A stretch of 64,000 nucleotides of DNA, from contig CAKSFK010000003.1 in the NCBI GenBank assembly GCA_934454655.1, forward strand, positions 1 to 64,000. Reading direction: 5' to 3'. Source of the DNA: an uncultured Eubacteriales bacterium (GTDB taxonomy: Bacteria; Bacillota; Clostridia; Oscillospirales; Acutalibacteraceae). Shown here piece after piece: positions 55,557-63,830 of this stretch; within the stretch, counting starts at the first letter, position 1, and every line of letters starts with the position of its first letter. A program made the translations under genes and the position numbers. Under the pieces are notes generated by a model, which had not been told where the DNA came from, did not search any database, and saw nothing but the letters and a program-made list of their open reading frames with translations.

Positions 55557-56699
55557 TTATTTGTTTATAAGTTCGTAGCATCCGCCCGGAACAGACCGTA
55601 TCATCAATTCTATTTCAAGCTCGGTAAGAGCCGCAATAATTTCCGACGGTTCAAGCCCCGTATCCTTAATTTCTTCAGGATAAAATTTATGCTTATCCAG
55701 ATGATTATATACTATTTTTGCGTTTTTTGAAAGTGTTTCAATTGATAATTTTTTGTTAACACCTTGTTCTGTCTTTTCGCGGACCTCGGTATTATGCTTT
55801 TCATAGGCTTTTTTAAGGTCAATTTTGTCCGGAAAACGAGGGATATATTCATTAAAAATATCCGACAGGTCAATGAGCGGCTTTGCGCCGTCGCGCAGGA
55901 GTGCGTTTGAGCCCTCATAATCGGGCGATGTGACAGCGCCCGGAATTACAAATACGTCCCTGCCCTGCTCTGCCGCGTAGCGCGCCGTTATAAGCGAACC
56001 GCTGTGGCTTTTCGCCTCTACAACGACCGTACAGAGTGACAAGCCCGACATTATGCGGTTTCTCACCGGAAACGTTGCTCTGCCCGCAGGCTGTTTCGGG
56101 GAAAACTCACTTATAAGGCAGCCGCTCGCCGCAACGGCATTTCTTAACTGCTCGTTCACTTTAAGATAGTCCGACAGCAGACCGCAGCCCATAACAAGAG
56201 AAGTTTTCCCGCCAACCTTAAGCGCCCCTATGTGAGCGGCACTGTCCGCACCCAATGCGCCGCCGCTTACAATATTAAAGCCCGAAAGCGCAAGCCTTCT
56301 TGCAAGGGAGTACGCAGCCTTTCTGCCGTAGTCGCTCACCTTTCGCGGTCCTACAATGCAGGCGGTGGGAATATTATCAAAATCGGGCAATTTTCCCTTT
56401 ACATAAAGCAAAACGGGCGGACTGTCTATGACCGACAGACAATACGGATACCTTTTGTCGCCGAACATTATAATTTCTATACCGTTATTTTCACAGTCCC
56501 TCAGTATATCGGAAACATCGGTGTTCCTCAGCTTTTCTACCCGTCTTAACTCGTTAAAACTGAGTACCCGCGACTCCGCAAGCGTTTCCTCATCCGTTTT
56601 GAAAATGTTGTCGGGATTTCCGAATTTTTCAAAGACTCTCGCGGTCTTAACACTGCCTACGCCCAACACCTGCTGAAGTTTTATATAATTCTCAACCAT
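55557..56699 (-). CDS. dprA: DNA processing protein DprA
   Basis: Rossmann-fold protein of 380 aa that loads RecA onto incoming single-stranded DNA. An N-terminal helix-hairpin-helix region (about 10-60) is followed by the nucleotide-binding SGGALGADSAAH (about residue 142), GCGL and SPKQPAGRATFPVRNR, and then a C-terminal winged helix (about 318-380). It is conserved even in bacteria not known to be transformable, so competence is not proven. It overlaps the RNA methyltransferase gene by 8 bp. Confidence 0.95.
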   Translation of the reverse strand: MVENYIKLQQVLGVGSVKTARVFEKFGNPDNIFKTDEETLAESRVLSFNELRRVEKLRNTDVSDILRDCENNGIEIIMFGDKRYPYCLSVIDSPPVLLYVKGKLPDFDNIPTACIVGPRKVSDYGRKAAYSLARRLALSGFNIVSGGALGADSAAHIGALKVGGKTSLVMGCGLLSDYLKVNEQLRNAVAASGCLISEFSPKQPAGRATFPVRNRIMSGLSLCTVVVEAKSHSGSLITARYAAEQGRDVFVIPGAVTSPDYEGSNALLRDGAKPLIDLSDIFNEYIPRFPDKIDLKKAYEKHNTEVREKTEQGVNKKLSIETLSKNAKIVYNHLDKHKFYPEEIKDTGLEPSEIIAALTELEIELMIRSVPGGCYELINK

Positions 56700-57480
56700 T
56701 TTTCATCATTTCCCAAACCGCGATTGCGGCGGCGGCAGCAGCATTGAGCGATTCTGCCCTGCCGTTCATAGGCACGGTTACAAGCTTGTCCGACGCCGCC
56801 TTTGCAGCCTCGGTAAGCCCGTTTGCCTCGTTGCCTATCAAAACAGCGCATCCGCCGCCGAAATGCTGTGACGAAATACTCTCGGCATTACTGTCAACAA
56901 CACAGGCATACGATGTTATACCGTTGTTTTTAAGCAGAGTCGGAATATCGTCGGTAATAATTACAGGCATTCGCAGCAGTGTTCCCATAGAAGCCCTCAA
57001 TACCTTCGGGGCGTACGGGTCGCATCCGTCGGACGAAAGAATTATTCCGTCCGCGCCCAGCGCCTCGGACGTTCTGGCAATTGCGCCGAGGTTAGAGGGG
57101 TCGGATATGTTTTCAAGCGCAACATACCTGCCGCCGCCCTTAACCCGCGCTTCATTTTCCCGCGGCATACGGCACACGGCAATTATTCCCTGCGGAGTCC
57201 CGGTATCGCCAATTTTTTTAAACAGCGCATCGGGGATTTTATAGCAATTATCGGAATTATCCGCAAAGCGCGCTGTTTCGTCTGAATATTTTTTTTCAGC
57301 CGTTTCGGAGATAATCAACTTATCAAACCTGATTCCGTTCTCCGCGGCATCGCGGCATATGCGTAACCCCTCAAGAACAAACAAACCGTTTTCCCGTCTT
57401 TTATCGGCGGAGGTCTGAAGAGAAGAAACAAGCTTGATAAGTGAATTTTCCCTGCTTGTTACAATATTAAAATTCTTCAT
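56692..57480 (-). CDS. TrmH/SpoU-family RNA methyltransferase
   Basis: SPOUT-fold 2'-O-methyltransferase of 262 aa. An N-terminal L30e-like substrate-binding part (about 1-100) is followed by the SPOUT knot with NISDPSNLGAIART (motif 1, about 122-135), LIGNEANGLTE (motif 2) and VPMNGRAESLNAAAAAAI (motif 3). The exact rRNA or tRNA target is unknown. It is followed by dprA. Confidence 0.92.
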   Translation of the reverse strand: MKNFNIVTSRENSLIKLVSSLQTSADKRRENGLFVLEGLRICRDAAENGIRFDKLIISETAEKKYSDETARFADNSDNCYKIPDALFKKIGDTGTPQGIIAVCRMPRENEARVKGGGRYVALENISDPSNLGAIARTSEALGADGIILSSDGCDPYAPKVLRASMGTLLRMPVIITDDIPTLLKNNGITSYACVVDSNAESISSQHFGGGCAVLIGNEANGLTEAAKAASDKLVTVPMNGRAESLNAAAAAAIAVWEMMKNG

Positions 57481-57511
57481 TGGCGCTTTCTCCGTAAAAA
57501 TATTAAAAAGA

Positions 57512-57537
57512 GCCCGAAGTTCGTTTAAACCCCGGGC
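57512..57537 (-). terminator. rplT terminator
   Basis: The minus strand has GCCCG pairing with CGGGC across a 16-nt loop, followed by TCTTTTTAATATTTT, six bases after the rplT stop. Confidence 0.8.
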
Positions 57538-57543
57538 AATAAA

Positions 57544-57903
57544 TTACTTTTCAAGAGCCTTTGTAGCGGCTTTTACAAGAGTTGTAAAGCCTGCGGCGTC
57601 ATTTACCGCAAGGTCGGCAAGCATTTTACGGTTGATCTGTATACCTGCCTTATTAAGACCGTTAATGAAGGTTGAGTAATTCATACCGTTCATTTTGCAG
57701 GCAGCGGAAATTCTTGTTATCCAAAGACGACGGAAGTCGCGCTTTTTCTGTCTGCGGCCGATATAGGCATAATTGCCCGATTTCATTACGGCTTCTTTTG
57801 CTGTTTTAAAAAGCTTTGACTTAGCGCCGAAATAGCCCTTAGCCAGCTTTAAAGTCTTTTTTCTTCTTTTGCGTGTTGCCAACGCACCCTTAACACGTGC
57901 CAT
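57544..57903 (-). CDS. rplT: Ribosomal protein L20
   Basis: Large-subunit assembly protein of 119 aa, standard length. It has a basic N-terminus (MARVKGALATRKRRKK) and NYAYIGRRQKKRDFRRLWI, typical of L20. It is the last gene of the infC-rpmI-rplT operon, in which L20 often represses its own mRNA in Firmicutes. Confidence 0.98.
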   Translation of the reverse strand: MARVKGALATRKRRKKTLKLAKGYFGAKSKLFKTAKEAVMKSGNYAYIGRRQKKRDFRRLWITRISAACKMNGMNYSTFINGLNKAGIQINRKMLADLAVNDAAGFTTLVKAATKALEK

Positions 57904-57933
57904 TTGTTATACCTCCACTTTCAAAGTCGTATC

Positions 57934-58131
57934 TTATTTGTAAGGAATCATTTTCTTGATCTTTGCAATGTTTGTTACGTCCGCCGTAACAACCTTGCGA
58001 AGATTTCTCTTACGCTTTGTGGTCTTTTTGTTGAGTATGTGCGACTTAAAAGCATGAGCACGCTTTACCTTGCCGGTTTTGGTGAGCTTAAAGCGCTTTT
58101 TTGCGCCGCTGTGTGTTTTGATCTTAGGCAT
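57934..58131 (-). CDS. rpmI: Ribosomal protein L35
   Basis: Basic 65-aa protein starting MPKIKTHSGAKKRFKLT, the diagnostic L35 N-terminus, with a KRKRNLR tail region. It is the middle gene of the infC-rpmI-rplT operon. Confidence 0.98.
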   Translation of the reverse strand: MPKIKTHSGAKKRFKLTKTGKVKRAHAFKSHILNKKTTKRKRNLRKVVTADVTNIAKIKKMIPYK

Positions 58132-58163
58132 TTTAAATCCTCCCTGATAAAATTCACTGCAAA

Positions 58164-58682
58164 TTATTTACCCGATTTCGGGCTTAAGAACATTAACATA
58201 TTCCTACCTTCCGTTTTTGCCGGCTTTTCAACCGAGCCGTGTTCGGCGCAGTATTCGGCAAAACGCCTCATTGTGTCAAGACCGATCTCCGGATGACCCA
58301 GTTCTCTGCCCCTGAAGCGAATGGACACCTTGACCTTGTTGCCTTCATCCAGAAAACGCATAGCGTGTTTTCCCTTGGTTTCAAAATCGTGAACGTCAAT
58401 ACTAAGTCCCAGTCGGATTTCCTTGATTTCAACGGTTTTCTGATTTTTCTTTGCTTCCTTTTCACGCTTTGCCTGTTCGAAACGGTACTTGCCGTAATCC
58501 ATTATTTTACAAACAGGCGGCTGCGCCGCAGGAGAAATGCAAACCAGATCAAGGTCAGCGGCATAAGCTGCCTCAAGTGCCTTCGCAATCGGTAAAATGC
58601 CGAGCTGCGACCCGTCGGAACCGATGGTTCTTACCTCTTTGAACTTAATACTCTCGTTAATGGAAAGCTCTTTAATGCTGAT
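58164..58682 (-). CDS. infC: Translation initiation factor IF-3
   Basis: Factor of 172 aa that controls start-codon selection on the 30S subunit. The N domain contains YGKYRFEQAKREKEAKKNQK, and the C domain holds IRFRGRELGHPEIG. The start is ATC at 58682-58680, giving (M)SIKELSINESIKF, because GGAGGTG lies nine bases upstream and the reading matches the family beginning. A longer frame to 58763 runs through the leader hairpin and is rejected. A rare AUC/AUU start is typical of infC, since IF-3 discriminates against it and thereby autoregulates. Confidence 0.95.
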   Translation of the reverse strand: MSIKELSINESIKFKEVRTIGSDGSQLGILPIAKALEAAYAADLDLVCISPAAQPPVCKIMDYGKYRFEQAKREKEAKKNQKTVEIKEIRLGLSIDVHDFETKGKHAMRFLDEGNKVKVSIRFRGRELGHPEIGLDTMRRFAEYCAEHGSVEKPAKTEGRNMLMFLSPKSGK

Positions 58683-58734
58683 GTTGATACACCTCCGAAA
58701 TTCGTGCAGCAGTAAAAACTGCAATTGTGCAATT

Positions 58735-58761
58735 AAAAGCGCGGACGCAAAACGTCCGCGC
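58735..58761 (-). terminator. Leader terminator before infC
   Basis: On the minus strand a 9-bp stem GCGCGGACG/CGTCCGCGC with a 5-nt loop (58739-58761) is followed by TTTTAATT. It lies upstream of the infC ribosome site, where transcription attenuation of the infC-rpmI-rplT operon occurs in other Firmicutes. A signal-sensing partner structure is not identified. Confidence 0.75.
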
Positions 58762-58867
58762 ATAAAAATACAAACAAAAGTCTGAACTTTTATTGACCCT
58801 TGATACCTATGTAAAAGGGTGAGACATTAAACGTACTGCTTCATTGTGTCTTTTATTATACCACATG

Positions 58868-60055
58868 TCAGCCGTTTGTCAAGTATTTTTTCAGTTCTTC
58901 GGTTTTATCCGTTTTTTCCCACTTTACATCAATATCCGTTCTGCCCATATGACCGTAGGCGGAAAGCTCGCGGTATATCGGTTTGCGAAGTTCGAGCTTA
59001 TCAATTATTGCCGAGGGGCGCAGATCAAATACGTGTGCTACCGCGTCGGCAATTCTGTCGTCCTCGTACTTCCCCGTCCCGAAGGTGTCAACCATTACGG
59101 AAACCGGTCTTGCAACGCCTATGGCATATGCCAGCTGAACCTCGCAATTATCGGCAAGCCCTGCCGCAACAATATTTTTGGCAATATAACGTGCGGCATA
59201 AGCGGCGCTGCGATCCACCTTTGTGGGGTCTTTGCCCGAAAACGCTCCGCCGCCGTGGCGCGCAAATCCGCCATAGGTATCAACGATTATCTTCCGCCCA
59301 GTAAGTCCGGTATCGCCCTGAGGTCCGCCGACAACAAATCTCCCCGTCGGATTAATATATATCTTTGTATCACTGTCAAGCAGCTGCGCGGGAACAGTCG
59401 GCTTTATAACCTTTTCCAATATGTCGTCGCGAAGCATTGCAATATCGGCATCGGCTCTGTGCTGCGAGGACACCACAACCGCCTCAACGCGGGTCGGTTT
59501 CCCGTCGTCATATTCAACCGTAACCTGGGTTTTGCCGTCGGGCCTTAAATAGCTCAGTTCGCCGCTCTTTCGCACCTGCGTAAGCCTTCTTGCCATTTTG
59601 TGTGCAAGAGAGATTGGCAGCGGCATTAATTCCGGAGTATCATTGCAGGCATATCCGAACATCATACCTTGGTCACCCGCGCCGTTAAGATTGTAAACGT
59701 CCTCCTCACCGTCTTTATATTCAAGCGAGTTATCAACGCCCATAGCAATATCGGGCGACTGCTTATCGATAGCAGTCATAACAGCGCAGGTATTGCCGTC
59801 AAACCCGGCAGACGGGTTGTTGTAACCTATTTCGCATACAACATCGCGCGCTATTTGAGGAATGTCAACATAACAATCCGTTGTTATTTCGCCCATAACG
59901 GTTATACTGCCCGTTGTGCAAAATGTTTCGCAGGCAACACGCGCCTTAGGGTCATTTTTTAAAATTTCGTCCAGTATTGCGTCCGAAATTCGGTCGCACA
60001 CCTTATCGGGGTGTCCTTCAGTAACCGATTCGGATGTAAAAAGCATTCTTGACAT
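58868..60055 (-). CDS. metK: S-adenosylmethionine synthase
   Basis: Enzyme of 395 aa making SAM from methionine and ATP. The start MSRMLFTSESVTEGHPDKV is the family N-terminus with the catalytic His; ATG at 60055 follows GGAAAGGAAG. The signatures GAGDQGMMFGYA (about 115) and GGGAFSGKDPTKVDRS (about 260) are intact. A longer open frame to 60208 is not coding: it is the SAM-I riboswitch that controls this gene. Confidence 0.97.
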   Translation of the reverse strand: MSRMLFTSESVTEGHPDKVCDRISDAILDEILKNDPKARVACETFCTTGSITVMGEITTDCYVDIPQIARDVVCEIGYNNPSAGFDGNTCAVMTAIDKQSPDIAMGVDNSLEYKDGEEDVYNLNGAGDQGMMFGYACNDTPELMPLPISLAHKMARRLTQVRKSGELSYLRPDGKTQVTVEYDDGKPTRVEAVVVSSQHRADADIAMLRDDILEKVIKPTVPAQLLDSDTKIYINPTGRFVVGGPQGDTGLTGRKIIVDTYGGFARHGGGAFSGKDPTKVDRSAAYAARYIAKNIVAAGLADNCEVQLAYAIGVARPVSVMVDTFGTGKYEDDRIADAVAHVFDLRPSAIIDKLELRKPIYRELSAYGHMGRTDIDVKWEKTDKTEELKKYLTNG

Positions 60056-60080
60056 AATAAACTTCCTTTCCATAATAAAA

Positions 60081-60101
60081 GCCGCTCCGTAAAAGAGCGG
60101 C
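60081..60101 (-). terminator. SAM riboswitch expression-platform terminator
   Basis: The 7-bp hairpin GCCGCTC/GAGCGGC with the loop TTTTACG is followed by TTTTATTAT on the minus strand, just after the SAM-I aptamer and before the metK ribosome site. This gives premature termination when SAM is bound. Confidence 0.85.
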
Positions 60102-60107
60102 ACAGCA

Positions 60108-60203
60108 ACCTCATCTTTCGGATAATCCGCCGGATTTGGCACCTTGGTCTCAACCAGGTTGCCGGGCTTCACAGGGCCGGTCCCCTCCGCCTCTCTTGAT
60201 AAG
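60108..60203 (-). promoter_or_regulatory. SAM-I (S-box) riboswitch
   Basis: The minus strand begins CTTATCAAGAGAGGCGGAG, continues with GGGACCGGCCCTGTGAAGCC, CGGCAACC and AAGGTGCCAAATCC, and closes with GATGAG, which pairs with CTTATC to form P1. These are the conserved S-box elements, including the kink-turn and SAM-binding core. It regulates metK by termination at high SAM. Confidence 0.95.
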
Positions 60204-60223
60204 GACAATATTCAGTTTACTCT

Positions 60224-60251
60224 ATTTTAACATATAAATCGTATTTGTCAA
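60224..60251 (-). promoter_or_regulatory. metK promoter
   Basis: Minus-strand TTGACA (60246-60251) and TAAAAT (60224-60229) with 16-bp spacing lie directly upstream of the SAM-I riboswitch. Confidence 0.82.
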
Positions 60252-60299
60252 CACTTCTTTTAAATTATGTGACAACAGTTTTCAAACAGTCAGGCTGAA

Positions 60300-60716
60300 T
60301 TATGAATCAAACCCCGGGTTAAACGAATAAAAGTTTTTGCAGTCCAGTCTGTCGGTAGTAAGCCGCAATGCCTCGCCGAAACGCTGGTAATGGACAACTT
60401 CACGCTCGCGCAGGAATTTTAACGGATCGGTTATATCCGGGTCGTCAATCAGCCTTAAAAGATTGTCATAGGTCACGCGCGCCTTTTGCTCTGCCGCCAA
60501 ATCCTCGTGCAGGTCGGTTATAACATCACCCTTTGCCTGAATATACGACGCATTCCACGGCACGCCGGATGCGGCAATCGGATACACGCCGTTTGTGTGA
60601 TCAACAAAATACGGAGCAAATCCGCTTTTATTTATCTGCTCCGGAGTAAGCTCTCGGGTAAGCTGATGAACCATTGCACAAATCATTTCCATATGCGCCA
60701 ATTCCTCTGTGCCTAT
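60300..60716 (-). pseudogene. cotJC: 3' part of spore coat catalase CotJC
   Basis: Encodes about 139 C-terminal residues of a manganese-catalase-like spore coat protein. IGTEELAHMEMICAMVHQLTR is a di-manganese ligand helix, and GVPWNASYIQAKGDVITDLHEDLAAEQKAR the second. Identity to the family ends at about 60716, where TD is expected upstream of IGTEE but TS then unrelated codons appear. The missing N-terminal part (about 55 residues) is not in the window and may lie past the right edge, because a mobile element starts exactly here. An internal ATG at 60701 is probably not a natural start. Confidence 0.88.
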
Positions 60717-60738
60717 TGAAGTTTTATTTTGGATATGT

Positions 60739-60760
60739 TATAATAAACCATACGAGGAGG
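60739..60760 (+). promoter_or_regulatory. Left-end promoter and ribosome site of element
   Basis: TATAAT at 60739-60744 and GAGGAGG at 60754-60760 lie between the cotJC break and the first element ORF. No convincing -35 box is seen; the ribosome site is ten bases from the ATG. Confidence 0.5.
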
Positions 60761-60770
60761 TTTATTACCT

Positions 60771-61154
60771 ATGAAAAGATATGATTTAAACGAATTACAT
60801 TACGAAGAAATTGAACAATTAAAAGCACAGGGCACAAAAGAAGATTTTGAGTTCTTTGCCAAAAAGAAAACCACCATAAAACAAAAGCGAGAGATTGCAA
60901 AAATAGAAGACCTTGACAAGTTATTTATATATCTTGTCTGCTCATATAATTGCTATGCAATAACACATAGCAAGGGGCAAATGTCTTTGATACATAATCC
61001 AGAAGCATTGTTTTTTAAGAAAGAAGAAAAAACTGAATTTGCAAAACAGATTTTACAATATGCAAAGGATTATTTAAAAACCAACAGAAAGGAAATTGGA
61101 GTATATGCCGTTTGCACAGACAACACCACCGAGAGAGAAACCAACCAGAATTGA
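60771..61154 (+). CDS. Element ORF ahead of serine recombinase
   Basis: Hydrophilic, Lys-rich protein of 127 aa without a recognised domain. The start is at an ATG behind GAGGAGG. The middle holds LFIYLVCSYNCYAI, a short hydrophobic stretch. It overlaps the recombinase by about 59 bp, which implies coupling, and its position as first gene at the element end suggests a link to recombination control; function unknown. Confidence 0.75.
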   Translation: MKRYDLNELHYEEIEQLKAQGTKEDFEFFAKKKTTIKQKREIAKIEDLDKLFIYLVCSYNCYAITHSKGQMSLIHNPEALFFKKEEKTEFAKQILQYAKDYLKTNRKEIGVYAVCTDNTTERETNQN

Positions 61155-62892
61155 AGATGATAAACCGCATAATGTCTGTGCTTATTGCCGTGTTTCCACC
61201 GATGAAACAGACCAAAGAAATTCACTTAAAGCACAAGAGCAATTTTTTGAAAACTATTTTGCAGATAACCCAAATTGGACTAATGTAGGTATTTTTGCGG
61301 ATAAAGGTTTGAGCGGTACTTCCCTTAATAAAAGAACTGAATTTCAAAAAATGTATGACCTTGCAATGATGGGGAAAATAGATATTATTATAACAAAGGA
61401 AGTTTCCCGTTTTTCTCGTAATGTTCAAGATTTGCTTAATACAGTTGAAGAATTACGAAATAATAAAGTATATGTTTGGTTTTTATCAGATAATATATAT
61501 ACAGAAAATCAAGGATATAGAGAACCACTAAATGCAGCGGGCAATAGTGCAGAAAACGAAAGTCGCAAAACTTCCACTCGTGTTAAATGGGGACAAATGC
61601 AAAAAATGAAACAAGGTGTTGTGTTTGGTCGCCGTGAAATGTATGGTTATAATATCGTAAGAGAACCAAAAGGGGAACAACACTTTGTCATCATTGAAGA
61701 AGAAGCGAAAATCATTAAACAAATATTCGAATGGTTTGCCGCAGGTGATGGCACTTTCACCATAGCAAGAAAATTGCAAGATATGGGTATCAAAACCAAA
61801 CGATATAAAAATGGATGGAGCAATACAGTTATACTTCGTATTTTGCGAAATGAGAAATATGTGGGAGATTTGTTTCAAGGTAAGACATATACCGAAAATG
61901 AACTCACTCACAAGAAAAAATATAATCGTGGCGATTATTACACACATTTTATAAAAGACCACCACCCCGAAAGTGCCATTATTGATAGAGAACTTTGGGA
62001 CAAGGTTCAAGCAATATTAAAAGAAAAAGAACCGAGCGAAGAAGTAAAACAAAAACACAATAACAGATATTGGACTTCTGGAAAGGTTTTTTGTGGTCTT
62101 TGTGGTGGTAGATATGTTAGTTTGCAAAAGAAACAAAAAAACACACCTTATAAGGCTTGGACTTGCTTCAATAATCATCAAAGGGGTTTGCCAAAGCAAA
62201 TAATTGATACCGATGGTGAAATTATGAATGTTGGTTGTATTGGTAAAAGAGTAAATGACAGAGTTTTGAAAACTGCTCTTTATGATATTATAACACAAGT
62301 TATAAAACCACAAAAGGAAGAAATCAAAAAAACTATCCTTGAAGAAATGAAAAAGACACACAAACCCCAAGACAACCGAAGACAAATATCTTCGCTTGAA
62401 CACAAACTCAATACAATAAGTGAAGAACAACAGGAACTAACAAGGAATTTCATTAAAAAGATTGTTTTAGAAAGTGATTATCTACCTTTAAGAGATGAAA
62501 ACCACAGACAAATGGAATTGTTAAGAAAGCAAATTGAAGAACTGAAAAATCAAGATAATTCCACCGCTATTGCGACCAAAATATATGATGAGTGTATCTA
62601 TCAATTAGAGCAAATAGTTTCCCTTGCAGATAGCGAAATAAACGAAGGACTTTTTGAACGAATCACAAAGAAAATCGTTGTGTATCCACTCAATATTTTG
62701 GAGTTGCATTTATCGTTTATGGTTTCACCTATTTATTTGCAATATACCACTTCTGGTAGGGGCGATTTTTACAAAGTAGAGTTTGATGTACTTAATGCCG
62801 AACAGTTCGCAGAATTGCTCAAAAATGCCCCTAAAAACGATTTTAAACCTATACCAGCCACAGATATTACCAAACCCACAGACACACATTAA
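61096..62892 (+). CDS. Large serine recombinase (TnpX-like)
   Basis: Recombinase of up to 598 aa. The resolvase domain has the nucleophile in YCRVSTDET (Ser34), the arginine-rich EVSRFSRN near residue 100, a Recombinase domain around 185-300, and a zinc-ribbon with CGLCGG (about 333) and a distant Cys pair, then a coiled-coil (about 400-500). The start is uncertain: TTG at 61096 or ATG at 61105 with GGAG just before it. It likely excises and integrates this element, leaving cotJC split. Low-GC codon use differs from the host genes. Confidence 0.92.
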   Translation: MEYMPFAQTTPPREKPTRIEDDKPHNVCAYCRVSTDETDQRNSLKAQEQFFENYFADNPNWTNVGIFADKGLSGTSLNKRTEFQKMYDLAMMGKIDIIITKEVSRFSRNVQDLLNTVEELRNNKVYVWFLSDNIYTENQGYREPLNAAGNSAENESRKTSTRVKWGQMQKMKQGVVFGRREMYGYNIVREPKGEQHFVIIEEEAKIIKQIFEWFAAGDGTFTIARKLQDMGIKTKRYKNGWSNTVILRILRNEKYVGDLFQGKTYTENELTHKKKYNRGDYYTHFIKDHHPESAIIDRELWDKVQAILKEKEPSEEVKQKHNNRYWTSGKVFCGLCGGRYVSLQKKQKNTPYKAWTCFNNHQRGLPKQIIDTDGEIMNVGCIGKRVNDRVLKTALYDIITQVIKPQKEEIKKTILEEMKKTHKPQDNRRQISSLEHKLNTISEEQQELTRNFIKKIVLESDYLPLRDENHRQMELLRKQIEELKNQDNSTAIATKIYDECIYQLEQIVSLADSEINEGLFERITKKIVVYPLNILELHLSFMVSPIYLQYTTSGRGDFYKVEFDVLNAEQFAELLKNAPKNDFKPIPATDITKPTDTH

Positions 62893-62899
62893 ACAAGTA

Positions 62900-62943
62900 A
62901 AAAGATATGCAGAACTTCTCAATCATTCTGCATATCTTTTTTT
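62900..62943. terminator. Terminator after serine recombinase
   Basis: AAAAGATATGCAGAA pairs with TTCTGCATATCTTTT across an 11-nt loop and ends in seven Ts on the plus strand. It also covers the stop of the small minus-strand gene, so it may be bidirectional. Confidence 0.85.
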
Positions 62944-63086
62944 GCTTTTTCATCGTTATATATTTGTTCTGCTTGTTCATAAGTGCAGTTTTTTTCTTTT
63001 CGTATTTCTGCTATGCGGAGTGCCTTTTTCCATTTCTCAACATTACACCTTTTGCACTCTTTTTCATAATTAGAATCGCCACTCAT
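62919..63086 (-). CDS. Small protein downstream of relaxase
   Basis: A 55-aa frame with ATG at 63086 and TGA at 62919, preceded by GAGGTGATTTT, four bases after the relaxase stop. It is rich in Lys and Glu, with CKRC near residues 11-14 and a helical charged tail. Context suggests coupling to the relaxase, but no function is recognised. Confidence 0.7.
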   Translation of the reverse strand: MSGDSNYEKECKRCNVEKWKKALRIAEIRKEKNCTYEQAEQIYNDEKAKKDMQND

Positions 63087-63090
63087 AAAA

Positions 63091-63777
63091 TCACCTCAAA
63101 TCATCAAAAATATCACTTTCAAGGGATTGCGGTGCAATTTCCTTTTCATCTGCTAAAACATTGTTTGCCATTTCAATTAGTTCTTTTTCCAACCTTTCAC
63201 TTTCTGCCTTGTGCCATTCGTGTAGTGTTTGGTGTCTTGCTCCTGTCTGCTCTTTGCTTTCGCCACGAATTAACCCAAACTGAGCCATTGCAGCCGCATA
63301 ACTATCTTGTAATTCAATTATTTGAGATTTCTTTCCAAAATACTTACTTGCATTAAACTTTCCCTTGTGATAGGTGCTAATGTAGGCATGGATATGAAAT
63401 GTTTTTTCATCAGCATTGGTGAATAATTTTAATAATTTTTCTTTTCCAAAAGTCTTATACAACCATTTGACATTTGCCTTTATCCACTCGGTTTTATCAA
63501 TTTGATTTTCCATTTCAGGCGAAAATGTCAAAACAAACTCCGTTAATACAACTGCATCTTTTCGCACTTTTTTGCCTGTTGCTTTTTCTTGGGCTTTAAT
63601 TGCTCTTTTTAAAGTCTTTTGCATTGTTTCATTATACTGACTATATGAAATATTTTCTTTTTCTCTTTCGGGGTGGGCTCGGTTATGTAGTCGCTCCCTG
63701 TGTTTTTGGTGTCGCTCAATATTTGCCACACTACCGAGTTTGTATTTTTGAAATCGTATTATTGCATAGTTGCTCAT
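63091..63777 (-). CDS. MobV/Pre-type relaxase (short)
   Basis: Mobilization protein of about 228 aa. The start at the ATG giving MSNYAIIRFQKYK is set by AAAGGAG upstream. The N-terminal region (NIERHQKHRERLHNRAHPE) and the metal-binding FHIHAYISTYHKGKFNASKYFG segment match Mob/Pre (MobV) relaxases, which nick at oriT for transfer by a helper conjugative system. It is shorter than typical MobV proteins (about 400 aa or more), lacking the C-terminal part. The hairpin-rich region upstream is the likely oriT. Confidence 0.82.
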   Translation of the reverse strand: MSNYAIIRFQKYKLGSVANIERHQKHRERLHNRAHPEREKENISYSQYNETMQKTLKRAIKAQEKATGKKVRKDAVVLTEFVLTFSPEMENQIDKTEWIKANVKWLYKTFGKEKLLKLFTNADEKTFHIHAYISTYHKGKFNASKYFGKKSQIIELQDSYAAAMAQFGLIRGESKEQTGARHQTLHEWHKAESERLEKELIEMANNVLADEKEIAPQSLESDIFDDLR

Positions 63778-63830
63778 TTCAAAAACTCCTTTACTCTTAA
63801 TATGCAAGAGCAAATGAACGGCAACACACA

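Noticed and set aside
58683..58763. N-terminal extension of IF-3 reaching an upstream start codon
   Set aside because: It passes through a perfect terminator hairpin and the infC ribosome site, and IF-3 homologs begin at the SIKELSIN region.
9541..60000. The whole region right of the sigG break as one sigG-intervening element
   Set aside because: It holds tens of kilobases of housekeeping genes (aro, leuS, smc, topA, infC, metK), which cannot be an excisable element; the sigG 5' half is not found at its far side within the window.
60056..60208. N-terminal extension of MetK of about 51 residues
   Set aside because: This DNA is the SAM-I riboswitch and its terminator; the real MetK start follows a ribosome site at 60055.
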